Shown here: in pieces, positions 1 to 8,666 of the stretch
Position numbering within the stretch: position 1 is the first letter of the stretch
How the letters are laid out: each line of letters begins with the position of its first letter
From: JAYZDB01 sp036338025
GTDB lineage: Bacteria; Planctomycetota; UBA1135; UBA2386
DNA: 28,245 bases
Direction of reading: 5' to 3'
Assembly (NCBI GenBank): GCA_036338025.1
Contig: JAYZDB010000156.1
Coordinates: 1 to 28,245 of the forward strand
Notes under the pieces: model-generated
What the model saw: only the letters and a program-made list of their open reading frames with translations
Told to the model about the DNA's origin: nothing
Database searches by the model: none
Made by a program: the position numbers and the translations under genes

Positions 1-420
1 AGGCGACCTGTTGAACAGGCCGCGAATGATGGTCTGGACCTTGATGCGGCTGGCTTTGGTGTTCGGCCCGGCGATGAGTTCGAGAACAATCTGGTCACCA
101 TTGAAGGCGGCGGAGCACATGTTCCACTCCATGAGGGAAGCACCATCGTGACGTTGCTGCACCATGTCCAAGCTGCCGGTAAGCCGGAGGAAGGAACCCC
201 GCGGGAGATTGGTGTGCTCGCCAAATTTCAACTGCAGCCAGGCCGTATCCTTGAGCTTCCAACTGTGCTTGAAGACGACTTTGGCTGCACCAGGGTTGTC
301 GATGTAACCAGAGTCAATCTCCGATGAGATGTTGATGTGTGGTGGAGTCGCCGGACTTTGGGCATTCGCAAAACACGGGAGAATCGCGATTAGACCAAGA
401 GTGATCAGAGCCTTTTGCAT
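1..420 (-). CDS. Secreted protein, N-terminal fragment (runs off left edge)
   Basis: Read from ATG at 418-420 leftward, 140 codons stay open to the window edge, so only the N-terminus is present. Residues 1-20 form a signal peptide (Lys at 3, hydrophobic core LITLGLIAILPCFA, then ANAQ as likely cleavage region). The mature part holds a beta-rich stretch with the pattern PRGSFLRLTGSLDMVQQ, then MEWNMCSAAFNGDQIVLELI. This resembles, from memory, the N-terminal accessory region of planctomycete secreted proteins that continue into trypsin-like or adhesin modules; the catalytic or binding part would lie outside the window. The function is therefore not assigned. It is the last of four minus-strand exported-protein genes and starts 211 bp after the FG-GAP gene stops. 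There is no good ribosome-binding site: an AGG lies about 13 nt upstream. Confidence 0.75.
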   Translation of the reverse strand, partial: MQKALITLGLIAILPCFANAQSPATPPHINISSEIDSGYIDNPGAAKVVFKHSWKLKDTAWLQLKFGEHTNLPRGSFLRLTGSLDMVQQRHDGASLMEWNMCSAAFNGDQIVLELIAGPNTKASRIKVQTIIRGLFNRSP

Positions 421-631
421 AGCAGATAGTGACCTGAGAGTTGCGGCAGGAGACGTGTAGACCCCCTCAACACTACACCCCCGACTCACGGGAAACAGCC
501 ACGGGCGTGCGAATCGCGGCTCACCCAAAAACGTACGGTAGACCGCACTCCTGGTGGCTTCGCGAAAACTGCCTTGCCAAGGGAAGCGTCCGATGCCTCC
601 GGTTCCGCACCCACCCGACTCCGTCAGGGCA

Positions 632-2629
632 CTACTTGAGAAACGTCAGGGGCACAGGATTGCTCGCGAAGTAATACGTCCCTGATTGGTTCACGATGAT
701 CGCGTGATACACCGTAATCCCGACATTCGTGGAGGTAGGTGTCTGCGGATAGCGCAGGGTCACCTTGGTACGGCCTGCGATATCGAGCCGTCCACGCATT
801 TGCTCAAATCCGGCGTTGAGATACATGAGCAGACTAGCCTGGAACCAGGCATCCGAGTTCAGGGGCACATGGATGCCACCGAGTGTCATCCCTGGGGAAG
901 TCCCCAGCGAACCAGCCATTATGTAGTCCCTTAAGCCTTGGGGGCTGCCAGCGTCCAGATTGAACACCACGTCTCCCCCCTGACTGAGGGACAACTCGTA
1001 GGACTCCGACGTCAGTGACATCACCTTACCGGACAGCAAGACCAGCACATTCCTACCACCCAGGAGGACGTCATCCGCCCCGTCTCCATTGACGTCGCCA
1101 GCGCTGGAAACCACTCGCCCGAAGTTGGTGTCCGTCGACAAGCCTTGATAACGAAACAACAACGCCCCGTCAGCCCCCGAGTAGATCTTGACAGCTCCGA
1201 CTCCAGTCTGGGTCAACAAGTCGCCCGGCTCACCGATCAACAAGTCCGGAGAACCGTCCTGGTTAACGTCACCGGCCGAAGCAACGCTTGCCCCATGACC
1301 GGATTGAAGGCTGCCACCACGAAACGTGAACAAGGTAGTGATTGTCCGGCCGGAGAACACCTGAGTCTCACCCGCCGTCGCCTGCGCACCCGGCGCACCC
1401 ACCATGAAGTCCGGCGTAGCATCGTTATCGAGATCCCCCACCAGAGCGACCGAGGTTCCAAATGCTGCGTCTTGGGAAGCACCCAACAAGCGAGCGAGTT
1501 CGCCGCCGGTCTGGCCCGACAGGAGATAAACAACGCCTTCGCCTCCTACAGATGCAGCCTCACCCGGCGCACCGACCAGAAGATCCGCGAAACCGTCCCG
1601 GTTGATATCCCCACCGCCTGCGATCGCCGAGCCAAAGCTCGCGCCGCCCTTGCCGTCCGACAGGGTGCGCACCAAGGTGCCGTCCTTGCCGGAGAAGATC
1701 CGAACCTCGCCAAACGCTGGCGCTGACTGCGGCAGACCTAGCACGACGTCCAGCGTGCCGTCCTTGTCAACGTCACCAGCCGACCCGACCCTCATGTTGG
1801 TCCAGACACCCTTGCTGATGCCCTTGAATTCATACAGTTGCAGACCGGTCTTGCCTGACATCACGCGGGCAATGAAGAACTCAGTCCCCGACGCCGCCAT
1901 GGCAAAGTCAGCAACACCATCGCCGTCAAGATCTCCGAGACCACACACCGAGCTACCGAGTCGTTCGCCAGCCGCTCCGGTAAATTGAAATAACGATTTG
2001 CCGGTCTTGCCTGATCGCACATCTACCACGCCAGCCTGGCTCGCCGCTTGACCATCGCCAACCAAGAAGTCCGCGACGCCGTCCGCGTCGACATCACCGA
2101 TCGCCGCGCCAGCCGTAGCCGTGGGCAGACCAAAGAGCAAATGCTGGGTCTGATCGGTCGAAGCAGGGCTGGTCTCGTCATCGAGGATGAAGATCGTCGC
2201 ACTGGGACTCTGCAAAACACCGCCCTGGGCGTTGGTAAAGTCGAGGCGAAACTGTTCCACACCCTCGAACCAGGCATCATCGAGGATCGTAATCGCAATG
2301 GTCTTGTCGGTGTTGTCGCCAGCGGACCAGGTCAGCGTGCCCGACACCTGGGTGTAGTCCGAGGAACCTGATGCGGACCCATCGCCGGTCGCGTAGTCGA
2401 CAGAAATCTCGCTGCCGGTGGGATTGACCTTCCTGACGGTGATCCCGACCGTCGTGTTGCCTTCTTGCACCGTCAAGACATCGTCCGGAACCAGCGAGTT
2501 CGGAGGCAACGTCGAGCCGCCACCGCCACCGCTACTGCTACTGCTCTCGCACTGGGCAAACAGCAGACCCAGGCAGAGAGTCCCAACCAGGGACATATGG
2601 GTTCTAGCGGAGCAGGGGGTGTAGAACAT
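632..2629 (-). CDS. Calx-beta / FG-GAP repeat lipoprotein
   Basis: A 665-aa exported lipoprotein. Residues 12-27 give a lipoprotein signal peptide ending in the lipobox LFAQC (Cys27), followed directly by a Ser5-Gly5 spacer. Residues about 50-152 match a Calx-beta domain (EGNTTVGITV, DYATGDGSA, SDYTQVSGTLTW, ILDDAWFEGVEQF). Residues about 170-560 carry seven FG-GAP (integrin-alpha/VCBS-like) blades with Ca-binding loops such as DVDADGVADF, DLDGDGVADF, DVDKDGTLDV, DINRDGFADL, DLDNDATPDF, DVNQDGSPDL and DVNGDGADDV, forming a likely beta-propeller. The last ~110 residues are a beta-rich tail (PGMTLGGIHVPLNSD) seen in other planctomycete surface proteins. A surface adhesion or scaffold role is inferred. 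The start at 2629 is supported by AAGGA 9 nt upstream; the internal ATG at 2596 lacks one. Confidence 0.9.
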   Translation of the reverse strand: MFYTPCSARTHMSLVGTLCLGLLFAQCESSSSSGGGGGSTLPPNSLVPDDVLTVQEGNTTVGITVRKVNPTGSEISVDYATGDGSASGSSDYTQVSGTLTWSAGDNTDKTIAITILDDAWFEGVEQFRLDFTNAQGGVLQSPSATIFILDDETSPASTDQTQHLLFGLPTATAGAAIGDVDADGVADFLVGDGQAASQAGVVDVRSGKTGKSLFQFTGAAGERLGSSVCGLGDLDGDGVADFAMAASGTEFFIARVMSGKTGLQLYEFKGISKGVWTNMRVGSAGDVDKDGTLDVVLGLPQSAPAFGEVRIFSGKDGTLVRTLSDGKGGASFGSAIAGGGDINRDGFADLLVGAPGEAASVGGEGVVYLLSGQTGGELARLLGASQDAAFGTSVALVGDLDNDATPDFMVGAPGAQATAGETQVFSGRTITTLFTFRGGSLQSGHGASVASAGDVNQDGSPDLLIGEPGDLLTQTGVGAVKIYSGADGALLFRYQGLSTDTNFGRVVSSAGDVNGDGADDVLLGGRNVLVLLSGKVMSLTSESYELSLSQGGDVVFNLDAGSPQGLRDYIMAGSLGTSPGMTLGGIHVPLNSDAWFQASLLMYLNAGFEQMRGRLDIAGRTKVTLRYPQTPTSTNVGITVYHAIIVNQSGTYYFASNPVPLTFLK

Positions 2630-2727
2630 CGGGTGGGATCCTTTAGTCAGCGCTGTGCGGGACGTAACGCGCGATGACCTGGAAGATCAGAGCATAACCG
2701 CGGTAATCCCCCCGACCGCCGAGAATC

Positions 2728-2740
2728 CCCGCTGAGCGGG
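2728..2740 (-). terminator. Weak terminator-like hairpin after the Lys/Arg-rich gene
   Basis: CCCGC and GCGGG pair around a 3-nt loop, about 58 nt downstream of the stop codon at 2798 on the minus strand. The RNA continues GAUUCUC, so there is only a poor U tract. It could end the upstream transcript before the FG-GAP gene; this is a structure-only call. Confidence 0.25.
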
Positions 2741-2797
2741 TCTCCTTGGCCTCCCCCGGTACACGAGCGAGCCCAGACGCGTCACTGGCTAGATGGT

Positions 2798-3361
2798 CTA
2801 GCGGTCTGCCTTGTCCTTCTTGTCTGCCTTGTCCTTCTTGTCGGTCTCGTTCTTCTTGTCGCCACCTCGGCCACGGTCTGCGCCACGGCGGTCTGCACCA
2901 CGGCGACGTCCACGGCCGGCTGCCTCGCCAAGCACGTCACCTTCTTCTAGCTTGACCTTCGACTTCTTGCTCTTCTGTGATTTTTCGAGCAAGGCTTCGA
3001 GGATCTTGCGCGCTGCTTCCTCGGTCTTGCTGCTTGCGTTGACTACCTTCAGCTTCTTCTTGGCCGGCTTCGGGGTCTCGAGCTTGACCTTGTTCTTCTT
3101 TGCGGCCTTGCTGGCTTCTTTCCACTGCCTCGTTTCCTCAAGGTACTGCTGGCCGAGCATTTGCTTGTACCAAGAGACCTGAGACTTGCGGACGATGGCG
3201 AGCTTGTTCTCTACCCGCACCACGACGTGATTGCCTTTCGGCTCCGGGATGGCATTGCGGCCACGGCCGGCACCACCACCACGCTGGGCAACGGTCGTCG
3301 CCGCGAGGGCGCTGACTACGACGAGGAAAGTGAGTTTTCTGGTCAGGGATAGGCTTCGCAT
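2798..3361 (-). CDS. Secreted Lys/Arg-rich low-complexity protein
   Basis: A 187-aa protein of no family I recognise. Residues 1-25 are a clear signal peptide (RSLSLTRK, then LTFLVVVSALAATTVAQ). A short globular-looking segment follows (about 38-80: HVVVRVENKLAIVRKSQVSW, then YKQMLGQQYLEE). Residues about 80-150 are charged, Lys-rich and probably helical. Residues 150-187 are disordered: RGRRRGADRRGADRGRGG, then a KKDKAD-type repeat to the end. The exact 18-bp DNA repeat coding for the tail argues for recent repeat expansion. The high positive charge suggests binding to polyanions (nucleic acid, acidic polysaccharide), which is inference only. It lies between two other exported-protein genes on the same strand, 168 bp before the FG-GAP lipoprotein gene. 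Confidence 0.8.
   Translation of the reverse strand: MRSLSLTRKLTFLVVVSALAATTVAQRGGGAGRGRNAIPEPKGNHVVVRVENKLAIVRKSQVSWYKQMLGQQYLEETRQWKEASKAAKKNKVKLETPKPAKKKLKVVNASSKTEEAARKILEALLEKSQKSKKSKVKLEEGDVLGEAAGRGRRRGADRRGADRGRGGDKKNETDKKDKADKKDKADR
2804..2857. repeat. 18-bp tandem repeat coding KKDKAD units
   Basis: Two exact 18-bp copies (2804-2821 and 2822-2839) and one degenerate copy (2840-2857). Read on the minus strand they encode the KKDKAD-like repeats at the C-terminus of the Lys/Arg-rich secreted protein. Each unit is six codons, so gain or loss of a unit keeps the frame. Confidence 0.85.
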
Positions 3362-3535
3362 TGGTTTTCTCGTTGGAAGGGAGGCGCGTTGCCCCCATTC
3401 AACTCATAGTCAGCCCAGGGGACAACCCGCGGCGCTATTCCGGCAAGTTTGTTACTTCTAAACCGGGGCCATGGCGGGATCCAGGACCACCGAAAGTCGT
3501 ACGGCAGCTCTGGAGTTCCTCTCGACCCAGCCTCG

Positions 3536-3555
3536 GGAATCCGCTAGCGGACTCC
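3536..3555 (-). terminator. Hairpin overlapping the stop of the 751-aa gene
   Basis: The minus-strand RNA can form a 9-bp stem (GGAGUCCGC pairing with GCGGAUUCC, one G-U pair) around the perfect 12-bp palindrome TCCGCTAGCGGA at 3540-3551. It begins at the last base of the stop codon. No U tract follows, so it may be an mRNA 3'-end structure or a non-canonical terminator rather than a classic Rho-independent one. Confidence 0.35.
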
Positions 3556-5810
3556 TAACGGGTGCTAAAACTCCAACGCACACCGCGATCCGGCCCGAGA
3601 GTCCACTGCACCTCGATCCGTGTCTGACGAGGCAGAGGCTCGAGCGGATAGAACACGCGCAAGCCAGGCGCCGAGTTACGACGGTTGAAGCCCGCGCCAG
3701 TACTCTGCACGATCCCCGCGACCGTCTTGCCCCGGGCCCGCACCACGCAGGTCGCATTGGCGGCGGAACCACCCTGCCAGGTATGCAGACTGATCGGGTA
3801 GCCAACTTCGCCCTCAAGATCATCGCGCTTCATCAATGCCGCCACGGCCGGGCCCAACTCCGCGAGTTCGATACTGGCAGGTACACCACTGGACTGGTTG
3901 AACGGATAGGCCAGCATCGGTGTTCCGTTCGCCGGCACGATCCCACGCAATGCGTCGATCACGGTGATGCCAGCTTCGGAGTACAAACCGACCTGCGACA
4001 AATGCGGATTGAGCAGGGCGTCACGGTAGCCCGGCAGGTGAATCCACCCGGCAAAGGTCTTCGAGGGGCTCCTGTCCGTCGACACCAGCGCCATCTGCGC
4101 GAAGTACTCGCCCTTCTTCGATGCGCCTTTCAGGCCATCGCGCTGCGTCTGCTCCGCCACCGCGCCACGCTCGCCAGAATTGCTGGCGAGGTACTTGCCG
4201 TGCTGCTTGCACAGGAGCGACCAGGCGACGTTCCAAGTCACCGGACCCGGCGCCTTGCCCTGACGAGGCCAGTATTTCTTGCGAGCCTTGTTGAAGGCAG
4301 AGATCCATTTCACGGCATCCTTGCTGGACGCATCAAACGGCGGTCGACTCCCACGCAATGCGCGTAGGACCGGCGTCGCTCCGGTCCAAAAGTCACGCCA
4401 CTCCTTCTCGAGAAGATCCAGACTGATGCCAGTGTTGGCCCGAAATGCTCCCCTCACCGCGGGTGGACTCTTGCTGGCGCGGGTCGCGTCCAGTTCCAAC
4501 AGCAAGCGTGGATCACGACGCAGCAGATAATCAGAAAACGACCAGGCGCGAATACGCGCATCGGCGGGGAAGTTCGCAGCGCTGATCAATGGCATCTTTG
4601 CGAGCGGTGTTCCGCGCAGCTCAAAAGCCGACTCAATCGCCAGATCACGCCAGGATTCGATGTCCGGTGTCAACACCCGGTGGCGCCGGTTGCTGGTCAC
4701 AGTGTGAGCCTGGGACTCCATGTCCAACGTGAACACCTCGATCCTGCCAAGGAACATCGCGACAACCGCATGACCAACTCCCTCATTGAGAGCATCGCAT
4801 CGCATTCCAGCCCATTCGTCGACTGGATAACGGATCGACAAGTCCAATACGGTCCGGTCACTGGCATCACCTGAAAGCTGCGCCTTGGCCGCACCCCTGC
4901 CAATCGTGCACATACCGGTGTACTCAAGGAGGAACTTCAGCACTTCCGGACGGTACTGGTCCTTGTTGGCTTTCAGGATGTCCTTGTAGAGATCCTCTCC
5001 CTTGATCAGGATCAGCGTCTTGATCTGCAGATCCGCCGGACGAAAACCGGGATTGCCGATAAAGAACTTCGCGCAAAACGCACGTGAGCGCTCCACGTTC
5101 TGGGCGATGTCCTTGATGAAGGCCGGCTCCCAGTTGGACCAGATGGTGTAGTTATCGGTCTTGTAACCGGCATGCGGGATGTTCGCCCTGGTCAGGAACT
5201 GGTTCTGCTTGCTGCTGGCCAACTCCTGCACGGGGTACGACTTCTTGAGTTCTGCAATGACCAGATCCTGCATGGCCTTGGAGTTTTCGTAGAGCTGCGA
5301 TTCGAGTTCCGAACCGACCAGGCCGTAAAAACTCTTCAAACCTGATTTCGCCCGTAAGACGACATCGTCTGGCAAAAACCGCAATGCGCGGGAGAAGTGC
5401 CAACTGGCGCGATCAGTTCGCCCAGCCGCCTGAAATTGCTCCGCAAATTTCCGATGGCCGCCGCCGACCTTCTTGGCAGTCTTCTTCCACAGCGCCTCGA
5501 CTCTCTGGAGAGCACGCTTGTCAGGGTTGTCCGCACCCGGAAACGAGAAGTTGGCGTGCATCATCCAGGCGTCGTTGGAGCGTTTAAAGCCAAGGGCGAG
5601 GCGTGATGCCATGTGATCCACATCGTAGGTCAGCAGGATCTCCTGCCAGATGCGGCGGGCCTCCATCGGATAGCCCTGGTCGAAGGCCAGGCGGGCGTAC
5701 TTGTCCAGGTCCTTGGCTTTCGCCTTGAGGAACTTGATCTCGTCCTCGTTCTGCGCACTCGCGTCGAAGAGACAGAGGCAAATCGTCAGCGGTAGGAGAA
5801 TTCCGCGCAT
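3555..5810 (-). CDS. Secreted protein with gluzincin-like middle and CAP-associated-like C-terminus
   Basis: A 751-aa protein. I chose the ATG at 5808-5810 because a signal peptide begins there (MRGILLPLTICLCLFDASAQ); the frame extends to a GTG at 5870 but that would bury the signal. Residues about 25-180 look like helical TPR-type repeats (LAFDQGYPMEARRIWQEIL). Around residue 340 the segment DALNEGVGHAVVAMFLGR recalls the second-glutamate motif of DUF1570-type gluzincin peptidases, but I see no HExxH before it, so activity is doubtful. The last ~110 residues (VGYPISLHTWQ, LRVFYPLEPLPRQTRIEVQW, WSFSTR ending) resemble the domain that accompanies CAP/SCP proteins in planctomycetes. A cell-envelope role is likely; substrate unknown. 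It diverges from the lyase-like gene over 136 bp. Confidence 0.8.
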   Translation of the reverse strand: MRGILLPLTICLCLFDASAQNEDEIKFLKAKAKDLDKYARLAFDQGYPMEARRIWQEILLTYDVDHMASRLALGFKRSNDAWMMHANFSFPGADNPDKRALQRVEALWKKTAKKVGGGHRKFAEQFQAAGRTDRASWHFSRALRFLPDDVVLRAKSGLKSFYGLVGSELESQLYENSKAMQDLVIAELKKSYPVQELASSKQNQFLTRANIPHAGYKTDNYTIWSNWEPAFIKDIAQNVERSRAFCAKFFIGNPGFRPADLQIKTLILIKGEDLYKDILKANKDQYRPEVLKFLLEYTGMCTIGRGAAKAQLSGDASDRTVLDLSIRYPVDEWAGMRCDALNEGVGHAVVAMFLGRIEVFTLDMESQAHTVTSNRRHRVLTPDIESWRDLAIESAFELRGTPLAKMPLISAANFPADARIRAWSFSDYLLRRDPRLLLELDATRASKSPPAVRGAFRANTGISLDLLEKEWRDFWTGATPVLRALRGSRPPFDASSKDAVKWISAFNKARKKYWPRQGKAPGPVTWNVAWSLLCKQHGKYLASNSGERGAVAEQTQRDGLKGASKKGEYFAQMALVSTDRSPSKTFAGWIHLPGYRDALLNPHLSQVGLYSEAGITVIDALRGIVPANGTPMLAYPFNQSSGVPASIELAELGPAVAALMKRDDLEGEVGYPISLHTWQGGSAANATCVVRARGKTVAGIVQSTGAGFNRRNSAPGLRVFYPLEPLPRQTRIEVQWTLGPDRGVRWSFSTR

Positions 5811-5946
5811 GATCACAGGCTGGGTAGCAACAGAGAGTCGGGGGGAGCGGAGCGGGAGAGCACCCGACACCTTATCCGAGGCAGATTTTCAAAGGACGGT
5901 TTTGTCCCGCTAGTCAGCATAGGTCGTGAATCGTTACCATCCTGCT

Positions 5947-8049
5947 ATGCGAATGTTGTCCGCCTTCCTCGGGACGGTCTGGCTGGGAGTGGCCGGCTTA
6001 GGACTTCTGGTGGCGCTCAGCGCTGAGGCTCCGGCGCAACAGCCGGGGATTACGGTCCAGAACCTCAGCCCCTTCAGTCGCCGCGAATGGGCCAGCGCGG
6101 TCGTGCCGTTCAGCAAGGGGCAAGTGCCCGCCAAGCCCGACCTGCGGGTCGGCGAAGGCCCAACCATTTGGGAACCGATCGGTGCCCGCTGGGATGACGG
6201 GTCCTTGCGCCAGGCGATCTGCCTGTTTCCCGCGCAATTGGACCAGCTCAGCGAAGTCCTCCTACCGCTAAAGAAGGGCAACACCATACCGCTGCCACCC
6301 GATCTGCAAATCCGCGACCCGCTCGAGACGGGTACCACGAAGATCTCGATCGAGGTCATCCTCGACAAGGCGGTCATCCGTGGCACCCCGGAGTTCGTGC
6401 GACACCTCGAAGAGAATCCTGCACGCCGCGTGTCTTTGTACCGCTGCCGGGTTGGACAAGCCGGCCTGGTCTTCGAATTGATCGTCACCAGCTATCGAGG
6501 ACAGTCTCACTGCTATCTAAGCCTCGGGTTGTTCTTCAGTGACCCCACCACCAAGGACCTTCGACGGAACATCAAACGCGCCGTCATCAGGTCGCGGGGC
6601 ATGCGTCTGGTACTCCGCCACGCTCGGCAACTGGGAGTCCAGAACCGCCTGGTAGAAGGAGGGTCGGATGTGACGCTCTTGCGCGACGCCGCGTTGGGCG
6701 ACGCGCAGGGCATCCGCCGCGTCGGCGTCCTCACGCCCATGCTGGTCAACAACCGCGACCTGCGCGGGCAGACTCTGCAAGCCGCCGCCCTCGGGCCGGT
6801 GCTCGCCAGCACACCCTGGAGTGATAGCGGCGCCTATGGCCCATTCGGCTATGTACCGAAGCCTCCACCCTGGCTGGCTGGCTCGCTCGGCCGGGCGGCG
6901 ATGGCCCGCCGGCACGCGAACTTCGTACGTAGCGGTAGTCTGCTCGGTGACCCGTTCAAGCGCTTCGAGTTTCAACTGAGCAAGAACCCGTCGCAAACCG
7001 GCAATCAGGACGACTTCGGAATCCTCAAACTCAGCGCCGTCGCCAGCACCGGTCTGCCGTCCTTCCTGCTGGAGGTAGAACGCGCGATGCTGCAAGAAGC
7101 CTGTCGACCGGTACACTTCTTCGAGGCCGACGGGTCCGCGCTGCGGGTCGCCAACCACGACAAGCTGGTCATCTGGAGCGGTCGTCCGCACTGGAACTGT
7201 GGGGTCTCACCCGATCGACTGGGCAAGCCCTGCCCCGAACCCAAGCACTTTCGGAACGGTTGGCGGGCCAAGGATCGCCAGCACTGGAGCAGCAACTACC
7301 TCTGCGGCTACTACCTGCTGACCGGGAGCGCCTGGGCCCGGCGCGAGATCGACAACGAGGTGCAGCTGTTTCTCGCCAGCCAGACCCTGGCCGACGGGAT
7401 CGCAACCACCGGGTCGGGAGCACCTCGCGCCGCCGGGCGCATGCTGCTGCTCGGCTGCTGGCTCTACCAGTGCACCGGCGACAAGGCCCTGCTGACCAGG
7501 ATGCGCCAACGGATGCAGAAGTCCTACCTGCCCTGCTGGGCTGGCCGCGACTTCAAGCCCGGCGAAGTTCGCCCAATGGCGATCAAGAAACCCGACGGCC
7601 GCATGCTCGAGGGCAAGGCGCCATACTGGAACCCCTGGCAGGAGAGCCTGGCGGCGATCGGGTTCTTCGCCCTCTACCGGACCACCGGTGACGAGAGCGC
7701 CCGCATGATGGCAGACACCATCGCCACCATGACCTTGCGGCATGGATGGCGCACCAATCGATCCGGAGCGCGGGTCGGCTACGCCATGAGATGGAACGAA
7801 GACCGCAGCCCCCTCACCGAGCAACAAAAGCGCGACAGCCACCCACAGGTGTGCAAGTGGGCGGGCGGCGGGATCACCGCCTGGTCGATGGGTGCCGTGC
7901 AGGTCGCCCGCCACTTCGCCATCGCGAGGCAGGACAAGGACCTGACCCGCAAGGCCGACCAGATCCTGCAAGTCCTAAGACAGGGCAGCAACCGACCTCC
8001 AAAAGACGGTTGGTGGGATGACTTTCGCGAATGGGACGCAGTGCGGTAA
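5947..8049 (+). CDS. Secreted exo-rhamnogalacturonan-lyase-like (PcRGLX/YetA-type) protein
   Basis: About 700 aa. The frame opens at GTG 5926, but the ATGs at 5947 and 5953 place the signal peptide properly (MRMLSAFLGTVWLGVAGLGL, then LVALSAEAPAQQ), so 5947 is used. Residues about 40-110 have the look of the PcRGLX N-terminal beta domain (REWASAVVPFSKG, TIWEPIGARWDDGSLRQA). The C-terminal half, about 420-640, looks like an alpha/alpha toroid: DRQHWSSNYLCGYYLLTGS, then WQESLAAIGFFALYRTTGDE. Known members of this family cleave rhamnogalacturonan from chain ends, but sequence-based assignment is from memory and substrate here is open. It could equally be a different polysaccharide lyase or a non-catalytic homologue. 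It has no polysaccharide-use neighbours such as SusCD, sulfatases or transporters. Confidence 0.75.
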   Translation: MRMLSAFLGTVWLGVAGLGLLVALSAEAPAQQPGITVQNLSPFSRREWASAVVPFSKGQVPAKPDLRVGEGPTIWEPIGARWDDGSLRQAICLFPAQLDQLSEVLLPLKKGNTIPLPPDLQIRDPLETGTTKISIEVILDKAVIRGTPEFVRHLEENPARRVSLYRCRVGQAGLVFELIVTSYRGQSHCYLSLGLFFSDPTTKDLRRNIKRAVIRSRGMRLVLRHARQLGVQNRLVEGGSDVTLLRDAALGDAQGIRRVGVLTPMLVNNRDLRGQTLQAAALGPVLASTPWSDSGAYGPFGYVPKPPPWLAGSLGRAAMARRHANFVRSGSLLGDPFKRFEFQLSKNPSQTGNQDDFGILKLSAVASTGLPSFLLEVERAMLQEACRPVHFFEADGSALRVANHDKLVIWSGRPHWNCGVSPDRLGKPCPEPKHFRNGWRAKDRQHWSSNYLCGYYLLTGSAWARREIDNEVQLFLASQTLADGIATTGSGAPRAAGRMLLLGCWLYQCTGDKALLTRMRQRMQKSYLPCWAGRDFKPGEVRPMAIKKPDGRMLEGKAPYWNPWQESLAAIGFFALYRTTGDESARMMADTIATMTLRHGWRTNRSGARVGYAMRWNEDRSPLTEQQKRDSHPQVCKWAGGGITAWSMGAVQVARHFAIARQDKDLTRKADQILQVLRQGSNRPPKDGWWDDFREWDAVR

Positions 8050-8069
8050 GCACGACGCCCCGGAGATCC

Positions 8070-8348
8070 TCATTTCGGTAGTTGCGGCTCCAGTGCCACC
8101 AGACTAAAGCCGAGGAAGAAGACCGCCACCAACAGAATCAACAGCCCCAAGACCGCCAGGATCGTACCGATGATCCCAAGGATCTTGCCGGCATTGGTCA
8201 TGGACTCGCCCTCTGGATCCATGGCGCCGGCACGGATCTGCGTCAGGTCGCCACTCCCCATGATCCAGGCCGCGGGCGCAAACAGTGGACAGAACACAAT
8301 CCCCAGGATTCCGAAGACGAGGATCATTGTGCCGCGATGAGTTTGCAT
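8070..8348 (-). CDS. Small DUF4190-like two-TM membrane protein
   Basis: A 92-aa protein with two hydrophobic segments: residues about 8-30 (MILVFGILGIVFCPLFAPAA) and 53-85 (GKILGIIGTILAVLGLLILL). Between them is the typical DUF4190 link (WIMGSGDLTQIRAGAMDPEG, then ESMTNAGK). DUF4190 proteins are small membrane proteins of unknown role. The start at 8348 is well supported by AAGGA about 6 nt upstream and by a -10 box 36 nt upstream. It converges with the lyase-like gene over 20 bp and diverges from larA. Confidence 0.85.
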   Translation of the reverse strand: MQTHRGTMILVFGILGIVFCPLFAPAAWIMGSGDLTQIRAGAMDPEGESMTNAGKILGIIGTILAVLGLLILLVAVFFLGFSLVALEPQLPK

Positions 8349-8383
8349 AGTCGTTCCTTGGGGAGTTCTGGTGGTCTGGAGGG

Positions 8384-8411
8384 AGTATAGATCCGAGGTT
8401 CGTAGTTGCGA
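8384..8411 (-). promoter_or_regulatory. Candidate sigma70-type promoter for the DUF4190-like gene
   Basis: On the minus strand a good -10 box TATACT (8384-8389) lies 16 nt from a weak -35 TCGCAA (8406-8411, about half matching consensus). The -10 box is 36 nt upstream of the start codon, leaving a short leader with the AAGGA ribosome-binding site. Confidence 0.4.
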
Positions 8412-8666
8412 GCCATCATCGCCAGGCTACGGCCCAAATCTGCGTTCTTCGGGGCGCCACGGCAAACAAGGGTTTCGCCAATCGGGTCACGCCCGGGCGC
8501 ATGCCAGCGTTAGGATGGACGGACTATTTCTGCCCGGCTCTGTTAATGTTCGTCGCGGCATCGTTTTCCCTGGGACTCCCCCAAGACCTCGGCTGCATCC
8601 TGGCCGGAGCTGACGCATGACAAGCAAGACCGACCTGCAGAAGTGACGACGGCGCCCTGATTCCCC
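8412..8666. other. Divergent intergenic region, no gene seen
   Basis: Together with the promoter above this is a 318-bp gap between the DUF4190-like gene and larA. Short open frames on both strands have compositions unlike real proteins (many Arg, Pro and Ser). No RNA gene or clear operator was found; it must hold the larA promoter, but I see no convincing -35/-10 pair. Confidence 0.5.

Noticed and set aside
1145..1726. 193-codon plus-strand frame
   Set aside because: Antisense to the FG-GAP blades, where the repeated Asp-rich loops create long open antisense frames.
2597..2629. Moving the FG-GAP lipoprotein start to ATG 2596
   Set aside because: It would still leave a lipoprotein signal, but only the start at 2629 has a ribosome-binding site (AAGGA).
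3471..4367. 298-codon plus-strand frame
   Set aside because: Antisense to the 751-aa secreted protein; Arg/His-rich product without recognisable motifs.
7207..7971. 254-codon minus-strand frame
   Set aside because: Antisense to the lyase-like gene and without motifs or a start context.
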